From Bacillota bacterium (lineage in GTDB: Bacteria; Bacillota; DTU030; DUMP01): 64,000 nucleotides of DNA. Below the pieces are notes generated by a model, which saw only the letters and a program-made list of their open reading frames with translations, was not told the DNA's origin and ran no database searches. Positions 39,312-47,487 of this stretch are shown here, one piece after another. The stretch covers positions 1 to 64,000 of the forward strand of contig JASKKP010000003.1 of the NCBI GenBank assembly GCA_030154105.1, written 5' to 3'. Both the position numbers and the translations under genes were made by a program. The first letter of the stretch is position 1. Every line of letters starts with the position of its first letter.

Positions 39312-39402
39312 TTACCCGCGTTCCCTACGCTGGCATTACCCAGATCAGGTATGAGGGTTGGCCTTGCGGCCTCTCAGCTCCTTGAGCTCCCCTAGCGGAA
39401 CA
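39312..39402 (-). ncRNA. TPP riboswitch (THI element)
   Basis: minus strand TAGGGGAGCTCAAGGAGCTGAGAGG..ACCCTCATACCTGATCTGGGTAATGCCAGCGTAGGGAACGCGG. Confidence 0.97.
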
Positions 39403-39532
39403 ATTGCTATTTGGTTGGCTTAAGAAGTATTCGCCGGCCAGGAGAAGATTCCTGCCTGGCGACCGGGGATTTCAGCAATTTTATGTCGGCTACGGGCTCC
39501 GCTCTTTGCTACAGATGGGAAAGTAGCGGTGC

Positions 39533-40069
39533 TTACGCGGGGAGGACTGCACTCTGCCAGTACTGACCGTTGCAGTAAGCCAGCGGCCGGGCCTTGTCCG
39601 GATCGATGCGTCCGTGCCCGTCGAGCACTTCTTCGGCTACGTGCACGGCCACGATCTCGGCCAGGAAAAGGTCGTGGGTCGGAAGGTTCACTATTTGCTG
39701 CACGCGGCATTCCAGGTTCACCGGGCATTCGGCGATGAGCGGCGCCCGGACTTTAGCTCCCGGCACGGCGGTAAGGCCGGTAGTCGCAAACTTGTCGCTC
39801 GTGCGCCCGGAAGTGCTCCCGCACACCTCCACGGCTTTAACCTGGTCGGCCCGCGGGAGGTTGACTACAAACTCGCGGGTTTTGCTAATGAGCTCGTGCG
39901 AGTAACGCGACGGCCGGACGCCTATCCCTACCATGGGCGGCTCCGAGTTTACTACACCGACCCAGGCCAGGGTGACTATGTCTTTCTTTCCCTCAAGTTC
40001 GCCGCAAGAGACCAGCACGACAGGTACCGGGTAGAGCAGAGTCTGGGGAGGTAGAACTTTCTTCGCCAT
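39533..40069 (-). CDS. Flavin reductase-like domain protein (FMN-binding)
   Basis: PVPVVLVSCGELEGKKDIVTLAWVGVVNSEPPMVGIGVRPSRYSHELISKTREFVVNLP. Confidence 0.9.
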   Translation of the reverse strand: MAKKVLPPQTLLYPVPVVLVSCGELEGKKDIVTLAWVGVVNSEPPMVGIGVRPSRYSHELISKTREFVVNLPRADQVKAVEVCGSTSGRTSDKFATTGLTAVPGAKVRAPLIAECPVNLECRVQQIVNLPTHDLFLAEIVAVHVAEEVLDGHGRIDPDKARPLAYCNGQYWQSAVLPA

Positions 40070-40235
40070 TTGCGCACCCCTTCTCTGAGGATTGTCCCTC
40101 TTCGCCTTCCATTTTATCACGGCCTGCGAAAAAGACCAAACCTCGATCCAGGGCAGTTAGGCCTTTTTCGGCTGCATAGAATTTCTTTCCTGCGCTTATA
40201 CTGGGAGTTGATACTGAGTGCTAGGAGGAAACATC

Positions 40236-42145
40236 ATGTCTGCCCGCGAACGCGCACGTTTCGACCGCCGGGTCAGCATCCACGATTCGGTGCAGGAAAT
40301 GTACGAACGCATTCACGCCGACGGCCTCACAAGTGCCTTTGACCGCTTTGACCCGCAGGCGCGAATCCGCTGCAACTTCTGCCTGAGGGTTTAAGCTGCC
40401 AGCTCTGCAGCAATGGCCCCTGCCGCATCTCCGATAAGGCCGGAGCCGTCTTGGGCGTGTGCGGCATTGACCGCAACGCCATGCCCATGCGCAATATGCT
40501 GCTTCGCAACGTCATGGGGACCTCTACTTACACTCACCACGCGTATGAAGCTTTCCGCACCTTGAAAGCCACGGCAGAGGGAAAAACTCCCTTTACCATC
40601 ACCGACGAGAAAAAGCTGCGCTGGTTGGCCGGTCAATTGAACTTGGCGAACAACGAAACCAAGGAACAGGTAGCCAGTGTTCTGGCCGACTTTCTCATGG
40701 CCGAACTAAGCCACAGCTATGATGAGCCTAGCCCGCTGATAGAGATCTTTGCACCGCCGCCACGGCGCAAGGTCTGGCAAGACTTGGCCATCTACCCTGC
40801 CGGCGTCATGCACGAGATTAAGGACGCCACTGCCAGTTGCCTCACCAACGTGGATGGCGACTACTTCTCCCTGGCGCGCAAAGCTCTGCGCCTGGGCATA
40901 GCCGCAATCTACGGAGCGCAGCTCCCGCTGGAAATGGTACAGGACATTCTCTTCGGGACGCCCATGCCGCACGAAGTTGAGGTGGACTTGGGAATCATGG
41001 ACCCCGATTACGTAAACATAGTTTTCAACGGGCACGAACCCTGGGTAGGTGTGGCCACGCTCCTGGCTGCCAAAAGTTCGGAGGTTCAACAGCGCGCCCG
41101 GGCCGTTGGGGCCAGGGGAGTACGCGTAATCGGCTCTATTGAAAGCGGCCAGGAGGTGCTCCAGCGCTTCCAGCAGGATGACGTTTTCCGCGGTCTTACC
41201 GGCAACTGGTTGGCCATTGAACCGCTGCTCGCTACGGGTACGGTGGACGTTTTCGCCATGGATGAAAACTGTTCCCCACCTTCTCTTGCCCCTTACGCGG
41301 AAAAATACCAGGTCACCCTCGTTGCGGTAAGCGACTTGGTGCGCATGCCGGGTGTGGACAAACATCTGGACTATAAACCGACGGAGGCCACCTACATCGC
41401 CACCCGCCTGATCGAGTACGGCTTCGACAACTTCGTTAAGCGGCGCCAGCGGGTGGTTCCTCACGTTCCTAAGAAGGTACAAAAGGCTATAGCCGGCTTT
41501 TCGCCCGAGGCGGTGCTCGCCGCACTGGGCGGCACGTTAGATCCTCTCGTGGACGTGCTTAAGGCCGGCAAGATTAAAGGCGTAGTGGCCCTTGTCAACT
41601 GCACCACCCTGGGCAACGGACCACACGACTACATGACCGTAAACCTGGCCAAAGAGCTCATCAAGCGCGACATCCTGATTGTAAGCGGTGGGTGCGGCAA
41701 CCACGCTCTGGAAGTCGGCGGCCTGTGCAACCTGGACGCCTTGGGCCTGGCCGGCCCCGGCCTGCAAGAAGTCTGCGGGGCCCTCAAGATCCCGCCCGTG
41801 CTCTCTTTTGGGACCTGTACCGACACTGGCCGCATCACCCTCCTGGTGACCGCTCTGGCCAATCACCTGCAGCTGGACGTACCCCAGCTCCCGATTGCCG
41901 TGACTGCGCCGGAGTACATGGAGCAAAAGGCCACTATAGACGGCCTTTTTGCCCTGGCCTACGGCACCTACACGCACCTTTCCCCTACGCCGCCGGTGGT
42001 GGGCGGTCCGGAGCTGGTGAAACTGCTCACTCAAGACCTGGAACAGCTTACCGGGGGGAAAGTTGCCTTGGGCGACGACCCGGTTGAGGCCGCCGAAGGT
42101 ATTGAAGGGCATATCCGGGCTAAACGCGCGGCGCTAGGGATTTAA
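40236..42145 (+). pseudogene. cooS: Anaerobic carbon monoxide dehydrogenase catalytic subunit, interrupted by an apparent 1-nt frameshift near 40383-40385
   Basis: Frame 1 from ATG 40236 (SD aggagga) reads ..IRCNFCLRV*; the next frame continues EGLSCQLCSNGPCRISDKAGAVLGVCGIDRNAMPMRN.. through to 42145. Confidence 0.88.
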
Positions 42146-42681
42146 AGTGTCGGTATACCCGGGGAATTTTTCCCGGTGCCTAACATCTTACGCATGAGCG
42201 GCTTCACGCCGCCGGCCGCGAGGAGGTTCAGAACGTAGTCCGAAAGTTTTTCGCCCTGAAAGCGGCGGCCGCTCGTCAAGTTCGTAACTTGGCCCGTCTG
42301 AAGGTCTACCTCCAGCATGTCGCCTTCGGCAACCTGAGCGGCAATCCCCGGGCAGACGAGGAGCGGCAGACCCAGGTTGATGGCGTTGCGAAAGAAGATG
42401 CGCGCAAAGGACTCCGCGACGACGAGGCTTACCCCAACGGACTTAAGAGCAATGGCAGCGTGCTCGCGGCTGGAACCACAACCGAAGTTGGTACCTGCCA
42501 CTACGATGCCCCCGGGCTGAAAACGTTCGCGGAAGCTGGGGTCCGCCCCTTCCAGCGCGTGGCGCGCGATGTCGGCCGGCTCGGTGAGCTCGAGGTAACG
42601 GCCCGGGTAGATCTGGTCGGTGTCGATGTTGCTCCCGAACTTGTAGGCTTGGCCCCGTATGATCTTCTCCATTGTTCTCAC
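42142..42681 (-). CDS. 3-isopropylmalate dehydratase small-subunit (LeuD) family hydratase
   Basis: [72 protein letters not shown]. Confidence 0.92.
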   Translation of the reverse strand: MRTMEKIIRGQAYKFGSNIDTDQIYPGRYLELTEPADIARHALEGADPSFRERFQPGGIVVAGTNFGCGSSREHAAIALKSVGVSLVVAESFARIFFRNAINLGLPLLVCPGIAAQVAEGDMLEVDLQTGQVTNLTSGRRFQGEKLSDYVLNLLAAGGVKPLMRKMLGTGKNSPGIPTL

Positions 42682-42685
42682 CCCG

Positions 42686-43945
42686 TTAATCTAGGTAGCG
42701 CCGCGGATCGACCAATTTCCCGGCGAGGGCGGAGGCGGCCGCGGTAGCCGGCGAGGCCGAATAAATCTTGGCTTCCGTGCTGCCCATGCGCCCCGGGAAG
42801 TTCCGGCTGCTGGTGCTCACGCACACCTCACCGGGAGCTAGGACGCCGGCATGCGCGCCCAAGCAGGGCCCGCAACCCGGCGTGGCAAAGGTGGCCCCGG
42901 CCTCGAGCAGCATGCGCAGGTAGCCGGCGCGCTCCGCTTCCAGCAGCACCTCGGTGGAAGCCGGGATAACCACTAGGCGGCAGCGCGGGTTCACCCTTTT
43001 CCCGGCCAGGATGCGCGCCGCAACTTCAATATCTTCCAGGCGCCCGCCGGTGCAGGTACCGATAAACACCTGGTCTACCGCTGTACCTTCCACTTCTTTT
43101 ACCGGCACCACGTTATCGATGCTGTGCGGGACCGCTACTTGCGGTACAAGGTCTGCCACGTCAAAATGGTACTCGGCGCCGTAACGGTAGCCGGGGTCGG
43201 TCTCCGGAACGGTAAATTCCTTCCCCGTGCGGGCGCAAACGTAGGCCAGGGTTTTTTCGTCCGGCTGGATGTAAGTCGTCTTCGCTCCCATCTCCACCGC
43301 CATGTTGCAGAGCACCATTCGCCCGGCGATGCTTAAGGCGGCTACGGTGGAGCCGGTGTATTCAATGGCCTTGTATACGGCCACGTCTTGCTTCAGCTGG
43401 CCGAGGATGTAAAGGATCACGTCCTTGGCCATTACGCCGGGCGGGAGCTGCCCATCGATATTAATGCGGATCACCTCCGGCACCCGGAACCATAGCTCGC
43501 CCGTAAGGAGGATCGTCGCCAGGTCTGTGGCCCCCACGCCCGTCCCCAGGGCGCCGAAGGCCCCGTGGGTGGTGGTGTGGGAGTCGGTGGCCACCAGGAT
43601 CATTCCCGGCCACACCAGCCCTGCCTCCGGCATTACCTGATGGCAGACGCCGGAGTTGATATCGAAGAGGTGCTTTATCCCCTGGGCCCGGACGAACTCG
43701 CGCATAGCCTTCTGGTTGGCCGCCGACTGAATGGTGGGTGCCGGGGCATAGTGGTCCAGGACGAAGACCACGCCTCCGGGATTCTTCACCCTTTGGCCGC
43801 CCATTTCGTAGAAAGACTTAATCACCTGCAGATAAAGGTCGTTGACTTCGGCCAGGTCTACCTTGGCGGTAACAATTTCCCCGGCAGCTACGTTCTCCCG
43901 CCCGGCATGGGCGGCGAGGATCTTCTCCAAGGCATGCATGGGCAC
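42686..43945 (-). CDS. 3-isopropylmalate dehydratase large-subunit (LeuC) family hydratase
   Basis: GMILVATDSHTTTHGAFGALGTGVGATDLATILLTGE; VFIGTCTGGRLEDIEVAARIL; GCGPCLGAHAGVLAPGEVCVSTSSRNFPGRMGS. Confidence 0.93.
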   Translation of the reverse strand: MPMHALEKILAAHAGRENVAAGEIVTAKVDLAEVNDLYLQVIKSFYEMGGQRVKNPGGVVFVLDHYAPAPTIQSAANQKAMREFVRAQGIKHLFDINSGVCHQVMPEAGLVWPGMILVATDSHTTTHGAFGALGTGVGATDLATILLTGELWFRVPEVIRINIDGQLPPGVMAKDVILYILGQLKQDVAVYKAIEYTGSTVAALSIAGRMVLCNMAVEMGAKTTYIQPDEKTLAYVCARTGKEFTVPETDPGYRYGAEYHFDVADLVPQVAVPHSIDNVVPVKEVEGTAVDQVFIGTCTGGRLEDIEVAARILAGKRVNPRCRLVVIPASTEVLLEAERAGYLRMLLEAGATFATPGCGPCLGAHAGVLAPGEVCVSTSSRNFPGRMGSTEAKIYSASPATAAASALAGKLVDPRRYLD

Positions 43946-43989
43946 TTACTGTCATCCTTCCCATCGGTTTAGGTTTAAGAAGCAGACTA

Positions 43990-45300
43990 TTAGAGGAGCA
44001 GGCTGGCAAGCCAAGTCGCCAAAAGACCACCCAAGGCCATGAATACGTTGCCGACGGCCAGGGTTTTGAGCCCCATGGCCGTGTCGAAACCGCTCATCTT
44101 GGTATACACCCAGAAGAAGCTATCATTAACGTGGCAAACAAGGCGCGCTCCGGCCCCAGCGGCCAGCGCAATAAGGATAGGGGGAAGGCCAAGCTGATTG
44201 GCAATGGGGAGGCAGAGGGTGGCTGCCGTAACTACGGCCACGGTCCCCGAGCCTTGAATGGTTTTTAAGAGTCCGGCAATGAAGAAGGGTACCAAGATGA
44301 AGGGCAAGCCGCTGGCAGCTACCGCTTTAGCCACAGCTTCACCGGCGCCGGAAGCCTTGAGTACGGCACCTAGGGAGCCGCCAGCAGCGGTGATAAAGAT
44401 AATCGGACCGGCAGTAGAAAGGGCGTCGTCCATTACCTTTAGCACCGCTTCTTTGCCTAGCCGTTGACCGAGGAGGAGCACGGCTACCAACACGCCGACG
44501 CCCATAGCAATATTCGCGTCCCCGATGAAGGCCGCGAAGTTGCGGATAGCGTTGCCTTCAGGCAAGAGCATAGTTGCGGTGGTATTAAACAGAATGAGGA
44601 TCATCGGTGTAAGTAGGGGAATGAATGAGGCAGAGCCAGCAGGAAGCTGTGTCTCGCCAACGTCGCCGTGTGGGATGTCGGGGATAATAGTTTCTACGTG
44701 CTTGGCGAGGTAAAGCTGAGCAAAGGCCCAGCCGGCGAGCGTCATCATCAGGGCGGCAAAGGCTCCCCAAACAATCATCTGCCCTACGTCGATGCCCAAA
44801 AGACCGGCCACGGCCAGTGGCCCAGGAGTAGGTGGAACATAGACGTGCGTAGCCAGGAGACCGCTTGCCAGCGACACGGCCAGAACTGGGAACGAAATGC
44901 GACTCCGGGCGGAGATCGCTTTGGCCAAAGGCGCTAGAATAACATACCCCACGTCGCTGAAAACGGGGATGGAAATAAGATAGCCACTCATGGCCATGGC
45001 CAAAGGTGAGTTTTTCTGACCTATCACGGCCACAGCAGAGCGGGCCATTTTTTCGGCAGCACCCGAATCCTCAAGGTACTTACCAAGCATGACCCCGAGA
45101 ATAATTACGATGCCGATGCTGGATAGAGTCTTTCCGAAACCGTCGGTAATGGCCTTAACGACTGTCGCGGCAGGCATGCCGGCCAGGAGCCCAATTATTA
45201 GGGCCGAGACGATGAGAGCGACAAAGGCACTAATTCTTGCTCTGAGGGCCAAATAAAGCAAAACGGCCAGGCCAACGAGAAAAGCAATTTCTACAGGCAC
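43990..45300 (-). CDS. GntP family permease (gluconate/organic acid:H+ symporter-like)
   Basis: SGYLISIPVFSDVGYVILAPLAKAIS..LLATHVYVPPTPGPLAVAGLLGID..LVCHVNDSFFWVYTKMSGF. Confidence 0.92.
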   Translation of the reverse strand: MPVEIAFLVGLAVLLYLALRARISAFVALIVSALIIGLLAGMPAATVVKAITDGFGKTLSSIGIVIILGVMLGKYLEDSGAAEKMARSAVAVIGQKNSPLAMAMSGYLISIPVFSDVGYVILAPLAKAISARSRISFPVLAVSLASGLLATHVYVPPTPGPLAVAGLLGIDVGQMIVWGAFAALMMTLAGWAFAQLYLAKHVETIIPDIPHGDVGETQLPAGSASFIPLLTPMILILFNTTATMLLPEGNAIRNFAAFIGDANIAMGVGVLVAVLLLGQRLGKEAVLKVMDDALSTAGPIIFITAAGGSLGAVLKASGAGEAVAKAVAASGLPFILVPFFIAGLLKTIQGSGTVAVVTAATLCLPIANQLGLPPILIALAAGAGARLVCHVNDSFFWVYTKMSGFDTAMGLKTLAVGNVFMALGGLLATWLASLLL

Positions 45301-45380
45301 TTTCTTATCCCCCTTCCTCTTCTGTGGCGCCTCAGAAGCTACCCCTCCTTCCGGCGCCGGTTTTTCTACATTTCCCCTTA

Positions 45381-45397
45381 TGCAACTTTGGTGCCAA
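45381..45397 (-). promoter_or_regulatory. Sigma-54 (-24/-12) promoter for gntP-leuCD-like operon
   Basis: minus strand TTGGCACCAAAGTTGCA, matching consensus TGGCAC-N5-TTGCA. Confidence 0.88.
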
Positions 45398-45413
45398 GGT
45401 CTGCAAACAAACT

Positions 45414-45436
45414 AAGGCTGCCACGAGGGCAGCCTT
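45414..45436. terminator. Small GC-rich hairpin downstream of the sigma-54 activator gene
   Basis: aaggctgcc-acgag-ggcagcctt. Confidence 0.55.
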
Positions 45437-45484
45437 TAACAAGCGAGCTAGGTGTAGGGGAACGGTTAAAGTGGTATTACGGAT

Positions 45485-45519
45485 GTTGCACGTTGCGTAG
45501 CTGCTACGCAACGCGCAAC
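45485..45519. promoter_or_regulatory. Probable activator-binding palindrome (UAS) for the sigma-54 regulator
   Basis: GTTGCACGTTGCGTAGC-t-GCTACGCAACGCGCAAC, ~90 bp upstream of the -24/-12 promoter. Confidence 0.7.
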
Positions 45520-45574
45520 AAGAGCAAATCGCCTTCCTTCTATACCTGTGTATTTGCTTTTCCCTCCTGCCGGG

Positions 45575-47458
45575 CTAAGAACGCAGCCGGGCTTTTTTCA
45601 GACGGCGCCAAAGGGTAGTTCGGTGGATGCCGAGGAGCTTAGCTGCTTGCGTCTTATTGCCGCCAGCTTTAGCCAGAGCTTCGACAAGAGCAGCTTGTAG
45701 CTCGGCCGGCGTCTGGGCGCCTTTGGACGAAGTGCCCAAATTGCTGCCGGGAAGATCCAGTAAGCGGGCCGCAACTTCGGCCGATACCGGAGCTTCGGGA
45801 GCTAGTACGGAAAGCCTTTGACAGAAATTCTCCAGCTCGCGCACATTACCGGGCCAGGCGTAACTTGTCAGAAGGTTAAGAGCTTCGGGGGTGAGGGTGA
45901 GCGGGCGTTTGTTCGCTTCTTTGGCCAAAAAATGGGCTAACAGAACCGGAATGTCTTCGCGCCTCTGGCGTAGCGGGGGTATGTTGAGGCGGAGGACGTT
46001 CAGACGCCAATAGAGATCGGCCCGGAAGAGCCCGTCATCTACGAGGCGGCGCAGATCCTTGTTGGTGGCACAAATAACGCGCACGTCTACCGGGATTACC
46101 CGGTCGTACCCCAGCCGCATTACTTCGTGCTCCTGTAACACGCGCAGCAACCTGCCCTGCAGGCGCAGTGGGATCTCGGATATCTCATCGAGGAAGATGG
46201 TTCCGCCGTGGGCCAGTTCGAAAAGCCCGGGTTTTCCCTTGGGATCGGCTCCGGTAAACGCGCCTCCTACGTAGCCGAAAAGCTCGCTTTCCAAAAGGTT
46301 GTCCGGCAAGGCCGCGCAGTTTACGGCGACGAACGGCCCGCGCCGCCGACGACTTGCTTGATGAATGCTTTGCGCGAAGAGCTCTTTACCTACGCCGGTT
46401 TCGCCAATTATGAGGACCACGGACTCGCTCCGCGCAAAGTCGAGTGCTGTGCGAATGGCCTGTTTGAGCGCCGGACTTTCACCTTTTATGTCGCGAAAGC
46501 TAAACTTGGCCACATGCCCCTTGCTGTAGATTTCTCGGCGTATCTTTGCTTCCATTTGCTGGATCCGGGTTACATCTTGGAAAGTGGCCAGCGCCCCGGT
46601 CACTTCGTTGCCTACCCGGATTGGAACGCAGTTCATCAGGACTTTGGCCTGCCCTAAATCTAGCAGTTCATTTACCTGCTGCTTTCCAGAAGCGAGAACT
46701 GCCGCTAGGGGAGCGCAGGGCAGGATGGCTGTGGCTTCCTGGCCGAGCGCTTCTAAGGCCTTTACACCGCTAAGGCGCTCGGCAGCCCGGTTAAAGACGG
46801 TGAGACGTCCTTCTCGGTCTACAGCGGCGATCCCTTCGTGAGCGTAATCCAAAATGGCTTTGAACTGCTCGGCCCGCTCTTTTTCTAAGCGGCGCGCATA
46901 AGCCACCCGTTCGGCCTCGCGAAAGGCTTGAAGGAAGGCCGCCTGTCCGGACCGCAGCAAGACGGCCGGTATTCCTTTAGCACGTGCGTGGCGCGTGGTA
47001 ATTACTCCGCCGAGAACCACATCGGCCCCGGCGGCAATCGCTCGGTCGACGGCTTCGCCCGTGTCCTCTTCTGATTGCAGGGTAAAGCAACAAATGTCAA
47101 GGTCTAAAAGTGGGGCAAAGGCTTCTAGATCGAGCATCATGTTGGGGAACGCTACGACTCCAATCTTTGGACGGCTCTTCCCGGCGAGTTGACGCGCTTG
47201 GGCCAGGGCCCGAGCCATGTCCTGACCTGTGATCGGGAGCTCCACGATAGGGGTCCGCACGCCGGCGGCTTTTAAGAGGAGGGCTGTGCCGCCGCGGGTA
47301 ACGATAACCTCAGCACCTTCTTCCTCTAAACGCCGGGCGACGGGAATGGCCTGGCTGAGGAGGCCTTCGACGATGCGTACCCGTCCCGCGAATTCTTGCA
47401 AAACCTCACGGGCTACCGCTGCCATCTCCGCGTCGGGGGCGAGGAATACAACGGTCAC
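45575..47458 (-). CDS. Sigma-54-dependent transcriptional activator with PrpR-type N-terminal domain, PAS and Fis HTH
   Basis: PrpR_N-like N-term; PAS; GETGVGKELFAQSIHQASRR, GAFTGADPKG; NKTQAAKLLGIHRTTLWRRLKK. Confidence 0.94.
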   Translation of the reverse strand: MTVVFLAPDAEMAAVAREVLQEFAGRVRIVEGLLSQAIPVARRLEEEGAEVIVTRGGTALLLKAAGVRTPIVELPITGQDMARALAQARQLAGKSRPKIGVVAFPNMMLDLEAFAPLLDLDICCFTLQSEEDTGEAVDRAIAAGADVVLGGVITTRHARAKGIPAVLLRSGQAAFLQAFREAERVAYARRLEKERAEQFKAILDYAHEGIAAVDREGRLTVFNRAAERLSGVKALEALGQEATAILPCAPLAAVLASGKQQVNELLDLGQAKVLMNCVPIRVGNEVTGALATFQDVTRIQQMEAKIRREIYSKGHVAKFSFRDIKGESPALKQAIRTALDFARSESVVLIIGETGVGKELFAQSIHQASRRRRGPFVAVNCAALPDNLLESELFGYVGGAFTGADPKGKPGLFELAHGGTIFLDEISEIPLRLQGRLLRVLQEHEVMRLGYDRVIPVDVRVICATNKDLRRLVDDGLFRADLYWRLNVLRLNIPPLRQRREDIPVLLAHFLAKEANKRPLTLTPEALNLLTSYAWPGNVRELENFCQRLSVLAPEAPVSAEVAARLLDLPGSNLGTSSKGAQTPAELQAALVEALAKAGGNKTQAAKLLGIHRTTLWRRLKKARLRS

Positions 47459-47487
47459 GGCCCTCCCTCCTTTACGACGGGAACTGC

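Noticed and set aside
40380-40396. Programmed -1 ribosomal frameshift as the explanation for the cooS discontinuity
   Set aside because: tgcctgagggtttaag contains no X XXY YYZ slippery heptamer; an indel or assembly error is simpler.
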